DNA of 64,000 nt from [Clostridium] scindens (GTDB taxonomy: Bacteria > Bacillota > Clostridia > Lachnospirales > Lachnospiraceae), in the NCBI RefSeq assembly GCF_019597925.1, contig NZ_CP080442.1:2336001-2400000 (forward strand). The letters are read 5' to 3'. The translations under genes and the position numbers were made by a program. Numbering within the stretch: the first letter of the stretch is position 1; each line of letters opens with the position of its first letter. This document shows, piece by piece, positions 42,835 to 51,244 of the stretch. The notes beneath the pieces were generated by a model that was not told the DNA's origin, ran no database searches, and saw nothing but the letters and a program-made list of their open reading frames with translations.

Positions 42835-43602
42835 CTAATTCGTAAATTCCACCATATTGGGGCGAAACCGCAAGGGCAGATGCTGCAGTTGGCACCTTCT
42901 GTTGGCGCGGGATTCTATGGCAATGGTCTTGCAGAAGTCCTTCCACAATCTGGAATACTGGGCTTCCTTTTCCGACACTTCAAGATTCCCCTTCCTATCC
43001 AGCATATCGTCCCATATCAGAACCCATTTCTTCTTTGCCTCATGCACCACGAACATATCATGGCTCTTGTCATGGATCATCCAGTTCTCCAATGGCAGGC
43101 GGTCCGCAAAATGAGGGGCCAGGCAGGTAAGCACCTGAGACTTGGGCGTAATCTGCGCATACAGGATGCCGCTTTTTAATTCCTGGAATCTGAGGAATCC
43201 TTTTAGCGCATGGGCCTCTCCTCCAACGGTACGGCTCAGTTCAAATACTTTCTCCACCTTGGGATGGCTTAAATGCTCCATGATCCTGGTGCTGTCAGGA
43301 AGCGTCCTTGCCGCCAGCATGGTGCCAAGGATCGCGTCCCCCTTGTCTTTATCCGCCGCCAGCACGGCATGATAGATATCCCAGTATGCCTGTCTTCCCA
43401 GATGCTTCTTGATCAGATTCTCCACGGCGATCGCCTTATGCTCCGTCTCTTCCACTTCCACATAGTCGCAGAACAGCTCCTGCTCCAGCATCCCGCGAAG
43501 GGCAATGGCGCAATCTGCTTCCCCCCGGCCCGTCTTCCAGGCATCATAGATGCCGGAGAATATCCCCGTCACCGTATCGCTACACACATAGACCGTCTTC
43601 AT
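42835..43602 (-). CDS. TIGR03915/DUF4130 probable DNA-metabolism protein
   Basis: The 255-residue protein is the standard partner of the TIGR03916 radical SAM proteins. It starts MKTVYVCSDTVTGIFSGIYDAW and carries LRFQELKSGILYAQITPKSQVLTCLAPHFADRLPLENWMIHDKSHDMFVVHE, the most conserved stretch of the family. In other bacteria this domain can be fused to a uracil-DNA glycosylase-like domain (TIGR03914), which points to base repair. The start overlaps the radical SAM gene by 23 nt, so the two are translationally coupled, and GGAGGGAAGTTCT precedes ATG 43602. The reaction is not known for any member. Confidence 0.88.
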   Translation of the reverse strand: MKTVYVCSDTVTGIFSGIYDAWKTGRGEADCAIALRGMLEQELFCDYVEVEETEHKAIAVENLIKKHLGRQAYWDIYHAVLAADKDKGDAILGTMLAARTLPDSTRIMEHLSHPKVEKVFELSRTVGGEAHALKGFLRFQELKSGILYAQITPKSQVLTCLAPHFADRLPLENWMIHDKSHDMFVVHEAKKKWVLIWDDMLDRKGNLEVSEKEAQYSRLWKDFCKTIAIESRANRRCQLQHLPLRFRPNMVEFTN

Positions 43603-44908
43603 AGAACTTCCCTCCGAACCTTACATCGTCGAACAGGGACAGCTGCCGGTAGTTCATGCCGTCAATCCCTTCCGGCAGCCTCTCCCTCGCATTCAGCAGA
43701 TTTCTCGTAATATAGTCTTCCTCAATCTTGGTCGGATACATCATCTTTCCGCCGCAAGTGATAAAATACAGCGCCCGCTTCAGCACTACGCCCATCTTCT
43801 TTATATCCTGGAAGTCAAGGCTTCCCAATCTCCTGGCCTTGACAATCCGGGCGGCCGACTTATAGCCGATCCCCGGCACCCGCAGAAGCATCTTATAGTC
43901 TGCCCGGTTGATCTCCACCGGAAAATACTCCAGATGCTTCAGCGCCCAGTTGCACTTGGGATCAAACAGCACGTTGAAGTTCGGCGATTCCTCCGACAGC
44001 AGCTCGTCTGCCTGAAAATGGTAGTACCGCAGCAGCCAGTCCGCCTGATATAGCCGATGCTCCCGAAGAAGCGGCGGCCCCTCGTCCGTGCGCGCGGGTA
44101 GCGTGGCATCCTCATTTACATGGACAAAAGCCGAAAAAAACACTCTTTTTAACTCGAACTTCTGATAGAGCGCCTCTGTCACCTGCATAATCTGATAGTC
44201 TGTCTCAGGGGTCGCCCCGATGATCATCTGGGTGCTCTGCCCTGCCGGAACGAACCTGGGCGCATTGCGGTATACCTGGATCTCCTGCCGATTCTGGGCC
44301 GCCTTGCTCTGCACCAGGCGCATGGGAGCAAGGATATTCTTCCTGCTCTTATGGGGCGCCAGAAGCCTCAGGCTCTCTGCCGTAGGAAGTTCCAGATTGA
44401 CGCTCATCCGGTCCGCCAGAAACCCGATCCTGTGCACCAGTTCCTGGCTGGCGCCCGGAATGGCCTTTACATGGATATAGCCCTGGAAATTCCATTCTCT
44501 GCGCAGCTTATACAGCGTGGCATAGATCAGTTCCATCGTATAGTCCGGGCTATTCAGAATACCGGAACTCAGGAACAGACCCTCGATATAATTGCGCCTG
44601 TAAAACTCCATAGTAAGCGTGCACACTTCATCCGGCGTAAAAGATGCACGCCGGACATCATTGGTCCTCCTGTTGATGCAGTATTTGCAGTCATAGATGC
44701 ATTCATTGGTATAAAGAATCTTAAGAAGAGAGATACACCTTCCATCCGCCGAAAAACTGTGGCAGATTCCGGTCTGCTCGCAGCTGCCCATGCCGGTTCC
44801 ATCATTGGCCCTGGCAGTTCCGCTGGAAGTGCAGGCCACATCATACTTGGCAGCGTCCGTCAGAATATTCAGTTTCTCGTACATCGTCATGGATTCCTGG
44901 ATTCTCAT
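43580..44908 (-). CDS. TIGR03916 radical SAM protein, putative DNA modification/repair enzyme
   Basis: The 442-residue protein has the radical SAM cluster motif in LYTNECIYDCKYCINR (CxxxCxxC) at about residue 65-75. SADGRCISLLK lies before it and GLFLSSGILNSPDYTMELIY within the barrel. The C-terminal part (MLLRVPGIGYKSAARIVKARRLGSLDFQDIKKMG, about 345-380) is a helix-hairpin-helix DNA-binding module. So a SAM-radical barrel is joined to a DNA-binding domain. ATG 44908 has 9-nt spacing from AAAGG; the ATG two codons earlier is too close. The promoter upstream is covered by two inverted LexA-like boxes, which suggests induction by DNA damage. The chemistry is unknown; spore photoproduct lyase is a distant relative in concept only. 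Confidence 0.9.
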   Translation of the reverse strand: MRIQESMTMYEKLNILTDAAKYDVACTSSGTARANDGTGMGSCEQTGICHSFSADGRCISLLKILYTNECIYDCKYCINRRTNDVRRASFTPDEVCTLTMEFYRRNYIEGLFLSSGILNSPDYTMELIYATLYKLRREWNFQGYIHVKAIPGASQELVHRIGFLADRMSVNLELPTAESLRLLAPHKSRKNILAPMRLVQSKAAQNRQEIQVYRNAPRFVPAGQSTQMIIGATPETDYQIMQVTEALYQKFELKRVFFSAFVHVNEDATLPARTDEGPPLLREHRLYQADWLLRYYHFQADELLSEESPNFNVLFDPKCNWALKHLEYFPVEINRADYKMLLRVPGIGYKSAARIVKARRLGSLDFQDIKKMGVVLKRALYFITCGGKMMYPTKIEEDYITRNLLNARERLPEGIDGMNYRQLSLFDDVRFGGKFYEDGLCV

Positions 44909-44931
44909 AGTCATCCGCCTTTCAAAAACGC

Positions 44932-44987
44932 AATAAGAACATATGTTTGTTTTTTACTATTATACAAACACATGTTCTTATTGTCAA
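44932..44987 (-). promoter_or_regulatory. Consensus sigma-A promoter covered by two inverted LexA-like boxes
   Basis: On the minus strand TTGACA (44987-44982), a 17-bp spacer and TATAAT (44964-44959) are perfect. The arms 44932-44950 and 44964-44982 are inverted copies of AATAAGAACATATGTTTGT differing at one base. Each arm contains a GAAC-N4-GTTT box (44937-44948; the other reads AAAC-N4-GTTC on the plus strand at 44966-44977), close to the Gram-positive LexA box GAACN4GTTY. They cover the -35/-10 spacer and the start region, so a repressor would block transcription. LexA is the likeliest protein; no assay supports it. Confidence 0.75.
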
Positions 44988-45000
44988 TAGGATTCCTATG

Positions 45001-45543
45001 CTAATATTCCGCCTCATATAGCGGCTTTACCACTTCTGTCAGGTCGCTGATCACGGAGATCAGCGTCTGCATATCCTTATCCCGGTTCCTTTGGAACGCA
45101 TGATACCCGCCCTGTATGCAGTAGCTTAGAATAATATTCCTGACCCTGTCCTTACGGTACTCCGGATGCTTCCGGAATATCATTTCCTTGATGCTGGTCT
45201 CAATCCTGTCCGCGAGATGATTCCTCTGGCTTCCGGAAAAAAGTATGGTGATCAGCGAATTCTGAGACAGATAGGCCAGAAATAATTCCCTGGTGAATTC
45301 TGCCGGATTTTCCATAATATATTCTGGATGCGAGATACTATTGGTAATGGATGAGACGACTTCCTCTTCCATCCGCTCCGACAAGTCATAGATATCCTTA
45401 TAATGGGAATAAAACGTAGACTTATTGATGTATGCATGCTCGCACAATTCCTTAATGGTGATCTTCTCCAGGGGCTTCCTGGAGCGAAGCTCGATAAAGG
45501 CATTGCGTATCCCTTTCTCCGTTTTCTCAATCCGAAGATCCAT
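45001..45543 (-). CDS. TetR/AcrR-family transcriptional regulator
   Basis: The 180-residue protein has a TetR HTH at residues 5-55 (GIRNAFIELRSRKPLEKITIKELCEHAYINKSTFYSHYKDIYDL) and a helical ligand domain behind it, like the TetR_C_33 group of Clostridia. The frame is open to 45633, but that ATG lies upstream of the probable transcription start; ATG 45543 with AAGGGGGAAATGCC is right. A 24-bp palindrome in its leader is the natural operator. The gene ends 13 bp before the radical SAM promoter and is divergent from glgB, so it may act on either, or only on itself. Confidence 0.88.
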   Translation of the reverse strand: MDLRIEKTEKGIRNAFIELRSRKPLEKITIKELCEHAYINKSTFYSHYKDIYDLSERMEEEVVSSITNSISHPEYIMENPAEFTRELFLAYLSQNSLITILFSGSQRNHLADRIETSIKEMIFRKHPEYRKDRVRNIILSYCIQGGYHAFQRNRDKDMQTLISVISDLTEVVKPLYEAEY

Positions 45544-45562
45544 GGCATTTCCCCCTTGTAAT

Positions 45563-45586
45563 CCGACGGTTTCATGAATCCGTCGG
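45563..45586. promoter_or_regulatory. 24-bp palindrome, probable TetR operator
   Basis: CCGACGG (45563-45569) and CCGTCGG (45580-45586) are inverted, and the centre TTTCATGAAT continues the symmetry with one mismatch. It lies between the probable promoter (45636-45664) and start codon of the TetR gene, where a bound repressor would block elongation. Confidence 0.6.
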
Positions 45587-45635
45587 TTATACGCCTCTTC
45601 CTCTATATTGTTGGTGGATAGGCGCTTTTTCATCT

Positions 45636-45664
45636 TGTATAATCATTATAGATCAGATAATCAA
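45636..45664 (-). promoter_or_regulatory. Probable promoter of the TetR gene
   Basis: On the minus strand TTGATT (45664-45659), a 17-bp spacer and TATACA (45641-45636) place the start near 45629, inside the longest open frame. This supports the downstream start codon of TetR at 45543. Confidence 0.5.
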
Positions 45665-45706
45665 CTACTGTCTATTATTTTCAAAAAATAAATTGGAGGA
45701 TCATTT

Positions 45707-47494
45707 ATGGACTATTATGGATTTTATACCGGAAAAGTATTCGACGCCTACCGCTATCTTGGCGCCCATGCAGAAAGGGAAGGCGTCACCTTCCGTACCT
45801 TTGCCCCCAGCGCCCAGCGCATCTCGCTGATCGGGGAATTTAGCAGTTGGGAAGAATGTCCCATGCACAAGGTCTATGATGGCAACTTCTGGGAATGTTA
45901 CATCCCGGATGCCAGGCCCGGCATGATGTACAAGTACCGCATCTACCAGCAGTCCGGATTCTTTATCGATCACTGCGACCCTTACGGATATGGCATGGAG
46001 CTGCGTCCCAAGAATGCTTCTATTATCCGGGACCTCTCTACCTACCATTTTAAGGATTCGAAATGGATGGAACAGCGTACGGATCACAGGAACCAGCCTT
46101 TGAATATCTACGAGCTGCATTTCGGCTCCTGGAAGAAGCCTTCAGAGGAAGAAGAGGACTGGTATTCCTATACCGAACTGGCAGATATCCTGCTGCCTTA
46201 CCTCAAGGAAAACGGCTATAACTATCTGGAGATCATGCCGCTAAGCGAGCACCCTTGCGATGAATCCTGGGGATACCAGAATACCGGTTTCTACAGCCCC
46301 ACCTCCCGGTACGGAACCGCCCAGGAACTGATGGAGTTCATCGATGCCTGCCACCAGAACGACATCGGCATCATTATGGACTTTGTCCCCGTACATTTTG
46401 CTGTAGATGGCTATGCGCTTGCCAACTATGACGGCACTGCGTTATATGAATACCCCAATATAGACGTGGGACGAAGCGAGTGGGGCAGCTGCAACTTCAT
46501 GCATTCCCGCGGCGAAGTTCGAAGTTTCCTACAATCTGCCGCCAATTACTGGCTCACCGACTACCATGTGGACGGCATCCGCATGGATGCCATCAGCAAT
46601 ATCATCTACTGGCAGGGAGACCCGGCCAGGGGCGTGAACAAGTCAGCCGTAGACTTTATCCGGGAGATGAACCGGGGCTTGAAGCAGATGCATCCTTCTG
46701 CCATCCTCTCGGCAGAAGACTCCACCTCCTACCCCGGCGTGACAAAAAGCACGGCCGAAGGCGGCTTAGGGTTCGACTATAAATGGGACATGGGCTGGAT
46801 GAATGATACCTTGGAATACTTTCGTACTGCCCCCCAGTACCGTACCAGGGATTATCACAAGTTGACCTTCTCCATGCACTATTTTTACAGCGACTCCTTC
46901 CTGCTGCCCTTGTCCCACGACGAGGTCGTTCACGGGAAGGCTACCATCCTCCAGAAAATGCACGGGGAATATGAAGAGAAGTTTCCACAGGCCCGTGCCC
47001 TGTATATGTATATGTACGCTCATCCAGGCAAGAAGCTCAACTTTATGGGAAATGAGTTCGGACAGCTGCGGGAATGGGATGAGAAGCGGGAGCAGGATTG
47101 GGATATCCTGAAATACCCCATTCATGACGCCTTCCATCGCTTTATGAAGGATTTGAACAGACTTTATCTGAAGCATCCGTCCCTTTCTAACTGCGACTAT
47201 GTACCTGAAGGCTTCGCCTGGCTGGACTGCCATCAGGAAGAACGCTGCATCTACGCTTTTTTGCGCACCGATGGAAAGGAACGTATCGCCGCCGTCTTTA
47301 ACCTGTCTGATCAGGTTCAGGAAGGCTATCGGCTGCCGGTAAAAGGCACCGCCCAGGCTTCCATCCTTCTGGCCAGCGATATGGAGAAATATGCCGGCGG
47401 CCGTAAGTATGAGGATCTGGAATTAGCGGCCGATGATGGAGCCATCCAGCTCGATCTTAGCCCCTACAGCGCTCTCTATCTTCTTCTCCAATAA
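45707..47494 (+). CDS. glgB: 1,4-alpha-glucan branching enzyme
   Basis: The 595-residue enzyme adds alpha-1,6 branches to glycogen. A CBM48 domain (residues 20-110) leads into the GH13 barrel: NYLEIMPLSEHPCDESWGYQ, MDFVPVHFAVDGYAL, VDGIRMDAIS (nucleophile Asp), AILSAEDSTSYPGV (acid Glu) and LLPLSHDEVVHGK (transition-state Asp). The GH13 all-beta domain ends the protein. It lacks the extra N-terminal domain of E. coli GlgB, as short Firmicutes forms do. AATTGGAGGATCATTT stands before ATG 45707. A terminator follows at 47505. The debranching gene glgX is 6 kb away in the opposite orientation, so the glycogen genes are not one operon here. Confidence 0.95.
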   Translation: MDYYGFYTGKVFDAYRYLGAHAEREGVTFRTFAPSAQRISLIGEFSSWEECPMHKVYDGNFWECYIPDARPGMMYKYRIYQQSGFFIDHCDPYGYGMELRPKNASIIRDLSTYHFKDSKWMEQRTDHRNQPLNIYELHFGSWKKPSEEEEDWYSYTELADILLPYLKENGYNYLEIMPLSEHPCDESWGYQNTGFYSPTSRYGTAQELMEFIDACHQNDIGIIMDFVPVHFAVDGYALANYDGTALYEYPNIDVGRSEWGSCNFMHSRGEVRSFLQSAANYWLTDYHVDGIRMDAISNIIYWQGDPARGVNKSAVDFIREMNRGLKQMHPSAILSAEDSTSYPGVTKSTAEGGLGFDYKWDMGWMNDTLEYFRTAPQYRTRDYHKLTFSMHYFYSDSFLLPLSHDEVVHGKATILQKMHGEYEEKFPQARALYMYMYAHPGKKLNFMGNEFGQLREWDEKREQDWDILKYPIHDAFHRFMKDLNRLYLKHPSLSNCDYVPEGFAWLDCHQEERCIYAFLRTDGKERIAAVFNLSDQVQEGYRLPVKGTAQASILLASDMEKYAGGRKYEDLELAADDGAIQLDLSPYSALYLLLQ

Positions 47495-47504
47495 CAGCAA
47501 AAAC

Positions 47505-47547
47505 GGGCGGTGAACGACAAGAAAGATACGCTTGTCGTCCACCGCCC
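47505..47547. terminator. Bidirectional terminator between convergent glgB and mrp genes
   Basis: GGGCGGTGAACGACAAG (47505-47521) pairs with CTTGTCGTCCACCGCCC (47531-47547) with one mismatch. An A run lies before it and ATATTTTTTT after it. Confidence 0.9.
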
Positions 47548-47560
47548 ATATTTTTTTAAT

Positions 47561-48394
47561 CTAAAACTTATTAACTGCTGCCGCAAGGTACTCATTGCTG
47601 ACTTCCGAGAACCGTTCATTCTCCACAGCCTCTGCGAGCACCGCATCAATCGGCATCTTCCCTAATACCGGAATGTCCAGTTCCTCTGCCACCTCATCCA
47701 CATGGCTCTCTCCAAATACGGAAATCTTCTTTCCGCAATCCGGGCATACCAGATAACTATAGTTCTCCACGATTCCCAGTACCGGAATGTCCATCTTCTT
47801 CGCCATATTGTAAGCCTTCTTGACAATCATCTGTACCAGATCCTGTGGAGATGTGACGATCACGACACCATCTACCGGAAGGGACTGGAATACGGTCAAT
47901 GGAACATCGCCTGTTCCGGGAGGCATATCCACGAACAGATAGTCCAGGTCTCCCCACATGACATCCGTCCAGAACTGGGTTACGACTCCTGCGATCACAG
48001 GCCCTCTCCAGATAACCGGATCCGACTCGTTCTCCAGCAGAAGATTGACGGACATAATCCTTGTCCCGTCCTTAGCCTCGCATGGGAACATCCCTGCTTC
48101 ACTTCCCTTGGCCCCCTCATGGATGCCGTACATCTTAGGTATGGATGGCCCGGTAATATCTGCATCCAGGATGCCTACCGAGAATCCCTGCTCTCTCATC
48201 AGTCTTGCCAAAGAGGCCGTCACCATGGACTTTCCTACGCCTCCCTTGCCGCTGACAACCGCGATCACCTTTCCGATATGTGAAAATGGGTTCGCGGGCT
48301 CCTTCATATCCTGTGGCTTGCTGCTGCAGGAATCTGCATGCGCGCATCCGGCGCAGTCAGATGGAGAGCAGCCATTCTGTTGTTCTTCTGACAT
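47561..48394 (-). CDS. Mrp/Nbp35-type iron-sulfur cluster carrier ATPase
   Basis: The 277-residue P-loop protein should bind and pass 4Fe-4S clusters. The N-terminal 25 residues have four Cys (GCSPSDCAGCAHADSCSS), a Nbp35-like cluster site. VVSGKGGVGKSMVTASLARLM is the deviant Walker A, ILDADITGPSIPKMYGI the switch, FVDMPPGTGDVPLTVFQ Walker B, and the CPDC pair (YLVCPDCGKKISVFG) the bridging cluster site at the dimer face. AGAGGTATATAGATC precedes ATG 48394. The next gene upstream (RidA) ends 32 bp away. The many iron-sulfur proteins here, such as the radical SAM and helicase proteins, could be clients, but there is no direct evidence. Confidence 0.92.
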   Translation of the reverse strand: MSEEQQNGCSPSDCAGCAHADSCSSKPQDMKEPANPFSHIGKVIAVVSGKGGVGKSMVTASLARLMREQGFSVGILDADITGPSIPKMYGIHEGAKGSEAGMFPCEAKDGTRIMSVNLLLENESDPVIWRGPVIAGVVTQFWTDVMWGDLDYLFVDMPPGTGDVPLTVFQSLPVDGVVIVTSPQDLVQMIVKKAYNMAKKMDIPVLGIVENYSYLVCPDCGKKISVFGESHVDEVAEELDIPVLGKMPIDAVLAEAVENERFSEVSNEYLAAAVNKF

Positions 48395-48426
48395 GATCTA
48401 TATACCTCTTTCCAAATTAAATTACT

Positions 48427-48804
48427 CTATTCTTCTACTGCCGCAATAACCTCGATCTCGCACAGCAGGTTCTTTGGCAGCGTCTTTACTGCTACGCAGC
48501 TTCTGGCTGGCTTGGATGTAAAGTATTTTGCGTAAACTTCATTAAATGCCGCAAAGTCTCCCATATCCGCAAGGAAGCATGTGGTCTTTAACACCTTGTC
48601 GAAGGAAGTTCCTGCCTCTTTGAGGATCTCGCCGATATTCTTGCATGCCTGTTCTGCCTGTCCCTCGATCGTATCCGCCTCTACCGTATCCGTCGCAGGA
48701 TTGATTCCGATCTGTCCTGCGGAATAGAGGATTCCTCCATGTACATATCCCTGTGAATATGGTCCCAATGCCTTTGGCGCTTTCTCTGTTGATACTACTT
48801 TCAT
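48427..48804 (-). CDS. ridA: RidA-family enamine/imine deaminase
   Basis: The 125-residue protein has the YjgF/RidA fold: KALGPYSQGYVHGGILYSAGQIGINPATD at the start and KPARSCVAVKTLPKNLLCEIEVIA at the end, with the Arg that binds the substrate carboxylate. RidA hydrolyses reactive 2-aminoacrylate and related enamines released by PLP enzymes. The open frame reaches 48849, but ATG 48804 with AAAGGAGAGGTAATT lies 2 bp after the cyclodeaminase-like gene. The pairing suggests it clears an imine made by that neighbour. Confidence 0.93.
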   Translation of the reverse strand: MKVVSTEKAPKALGPYSQGYVHGGILYSAGQIGINPATDTVEADTIEGQAEQACKNIGEILKEAGTSFDKVLKTTCFLADMGDFAAFNEVYAKYFTSKPARSCVAVKTLPKNLLCEIEVIAAVEE

Positions 48805-48806
48805 AA

Positions 48807-49757
48807 TTACCTCTCCTTTGCCTGTTCTAATATTTTTTGTGCGATACATACGTCAAAAAGCCCCATTCCCACTGATTTGAAATAGGTGGTCTTTCCGGCG
48901 CCTGCTTCTTCATCCGCTCCTGATGCCAGATACTCGTGCATCAGCATGACCCGGTCCATGGTAAGGCGTCCTTCCGAGAGCGGCTGGCTTAAGTCCCCGC
49001 ATTCTTCGCATGCATAAGGGAGCTCGATATATACCTTATCCACAAGATCCCAGATCACATCCGGTATTTCCCGCATATCAGGAGTATAGGAACCGATCGC
49101 GATAATGCATTTTCCTTCCAATAACGCTCTGTCATTAGGAAGCACCGGTGTCGTAGAAGGCGTTGTCGTGCAGATGATATCGCTTTTTTTCGCTAATTCT
49201 TCTACTGTCTTACATTGTACTACCTTTGTGCCTTCCTTATCAATAACTTTTTCCAATCTGCCCAGATAATCTGTCAAGTCCCGGCTGCTGTGATTATAGA
49301 CGTATACGGTATGGATATCCCTGGCCGCGCATGCATAAAGCGCCTGGTAAAATCCCTGCACGCCCGCGCCAATGATCCCTACCGTATGGCTGTCCTTTGC
49401 CGCCAGATGCCGGATTCCCACGCCTCCAACGGCGCCGGTCCGCCACGCGGTAACCGTCTGTCCATCCAGTATGGCCAGCGGCTTGCCAGTCTGATAGTCG
49501 TTTAAAAGCATCACGCCGTCAATGGACGGCAGGCCCAGCTTGGCATTGTCGGGAAAGATGCTCAATATCTTGGTCCCGATCATTTCCTTTGTATAGCAGG
49601 GCATGTACATCATAGACTTATTGGCATCCTCCACGGCCTGCCTGGGCGGCATGTAATAGTCTCCCTCTCCGAATATCCGGTAGGCCTCCTCAATCTGATC
49701 CATCATCTGATTCAAGTCTATCAGCGATTCGATTTCCTGCTTCTCTAATACGATCAT
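48807..49757 (-). CDS. Ornithine cyclodeaminase/mu-crystallin family protein
   Basis: The 316-residue protein has the OCD_Mu_crystall fold. GTKILSIFPDNAKLGLPSIDGVMLLNDYQTGKPLAILDGQTVTAWRTGAVGGVG is the substrate domain, with the conserved Lys and Asp/Arg. HTVGIIGAGVQGFYQALYA is the NAD(P) turn. Members do ornithine-to-proline conversion, ketimine reduction, or make N-substituted amino acids, so the name should be read as family only. It begins 1 bp after the MATE gene stop and is followed 2 bp later by ridA. This suggests an amino-acid derivative made or detoxified and exported. Confidence 0.85.
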   Translation of the reverse strand: MIVLEKQEIESLIDLNQMMDQIEEAYRIFGEGDYYMPPRQAVEDANKSMMYMPCYTKEMIGTKILSIFPDNAKLGLPSIDGVMLLNDYQTGKPLAILDGQTVTAWRTGAVGGVGIRHLAAKDSHTVGIIGAGVQGFYQALYACAARDIHTVYVYNHSSRDLTDYLGRLEKVIDKEGTKVVQCKTVEELAKKSDIICTTTPSTTPVLPNDRALLEGKCIIAIGSYTPDMREIPDVIWDLVDKVYIELPYACEECGDLSQPLSEGRLTMDRVMLMHEYLASGADEEAGAGKTTYFKSVGMGLFDVCIAQKILEQAKER

Positions 49758-49758
49758 G

Positions 49759-51162
49759 CTATGCTCCCTCCAATTCTTCTTTTTCCCTGGTTACATTTTT
49801 CAGCCATTTATAGCTGAGATACCGCTTTATGGTAATCGGCACCTTGATCAGTTCGTCACTCATCAATATGACATAGACGATCGGCACGCTTGCATGAAAT
49901 ACGAAGGCGGCCACCGCGCCCAGCAGTATGGAGAATCCCCACATGGTAGACACGTCCATGATAAGCCCGAACCTGGTATCCCCGCCGGAACGGAAGATTC
50001 CTACCACCATCGTGCAATTTAAGGACTGGGCGATCGTGAAATAGGACATGACGAAGAACATGAATGTCAGATATCCTTTTGCATCCGGACTGAGCGCCAG
50101 CGTAGCGTTGGCAATCGGCGCGGCCGCCAGGATCACCAGCGCGCCTGCTGCTCCCAGAATCAGGCTGAGATAGATAAACCGCTTGGCATACGCCTTGGCG
50201 TGCTCCAGCTTCTGCTCTCCGATGGTCTTGCCAAGATAGATCGCTGTAGCATGAGAGATGCCGAACACCACGACGGTCGCCAGCTGCCTGGCTACCTGGG
50301 CCACGGAATTGGCTGCTACGGCCGCGCTTCCAAGGTGGCCGATGACCGCTGTATTAGCGGAACTTCCCAGTCCCCACATCAGTTCATTGAGGACCACCGG
50401 CATCGCGTACACCATATAGTCCTTTAAAAGCACCTTGTCCACATGCACCATATCCCCGATCCTGATACGCACCACCCGGTTCTGAAAGTATGCATAGCAC
50501 AGCACGATGACCATCTCCACGATTCTGGCGCACAGCGTTCCGATAGCAGCGCCGCGGATTCCCAGAGCCGGGAATCCCAGAAGCCCGAAGATCAGCAGCG
50601 CATTCACGGCAATATTTACGATCAGTGAGATGCTGTAGACAAAGGTAGCAATCAATACCCGCTCGATGCTTCTCATGATGTTTAAGTAGACCTGCGTCAC
50701 TGCCATGAACAGATAGGAAAAGCCGACAATCCTCAAGTACCGGATGCCCTCCGCGATCACCGCAGGATCCGAGCTATAGATGCGCATCAGCGCCTCCGGA
50801 ATAAAGAGAGCAGCAGCCGCAAACGCCACGGCCGTAATCAGCCCCGCCGCAAGTCCCATCCCCAGCACCTTCTCGATGGTCCTTGTATCCTTCTTCCCCC
50901 AGTACTGGGCCGTCAGGACGGTAGCCCCGGAAGTAATGCCCATGAAGATCAGCGTCATGATAAACTGAATCTGTCCGGCTAAAGATGCGCCGGAGAGCAC
51001 CTTCTCCCCCACTCGTCCCAGCATGATCACGTCTGCTGCCGTCACCCCCACATTGATCAGATTCTGAATGGCCATAGGGATGACCAAGGCAAATACATTC
51101 CGGTAAAAACTTCCCCAATTTATATTCAGGCGTTTTGCTGCCTCCTGTCCTGGTCTCTTCAT
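49759..51162 (-). CDS. MATE family exporter
   Basis: The 467-residue membrane protein has about twelve helices with NVFALVIPMAIQNLINVGVTAADVIMLGRVGEKVLSGASLAGQIQFIMTLIFMGITSGATVLTAQYWGKKD. It is a different subgroup from the MATE at 7455. AGGACTTACGA precedes ATG 51162 (GGGAGG just before). It ends 1 bp before the cyclodeaminase-like gene, so exporter, cyclodeaminase and RidA form one unit. The likely cargo is a small amine or amino-acid derivative, but that is guesswork. Confidence 0.92.
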   Translation of the reverse strand: MKRPGQEAAKRLNINWGSFYRNVFALVIPMAIQNLINVGVTAADVIMLGRVGEKVLSGASLAGQIQFIMTLIFMGITSGATVLTAQYWGKKDTRTIEKVLGMGLAAGLITAVAFAAAALFIPEALMRIYSSDPAVIAEGIRYLRIVGFSYLFMAVTQVYLNIMRSIERVLIATFVYSISLIVNIAVNALLIFGLLGFPALGIRGAAIGTLCARIVEMVIVLCYAYFQNRVVRIRIGDMVHVDKVLLKDYMVYAMPVVLNELMWGLGSSANTAVIGHLGSAAVAANSVAQVARQLATVVVFGISHATAIYLGKTIGEQKLEHAKAYAKRFIYLSLILGAAGALVILAAAPIANATLALSPDAKGYLTFMFFVMSYFTIAQSLNCTMVVGIFRSGGDTRFGLIMDVSTMWGFSILLGAVAAFVFHASVPIVYVILMSDELIKVPITIKRYLSYKWLKNVTREKEELEGA

Positions 51163-51244
51163 TCGTAAGTCCTCCCAATTATCCAGTCTGACAATTATTG
51201 TACCAAAACAACGGCAGGATGGCTAGAGCATCCCCATCTTTTTC

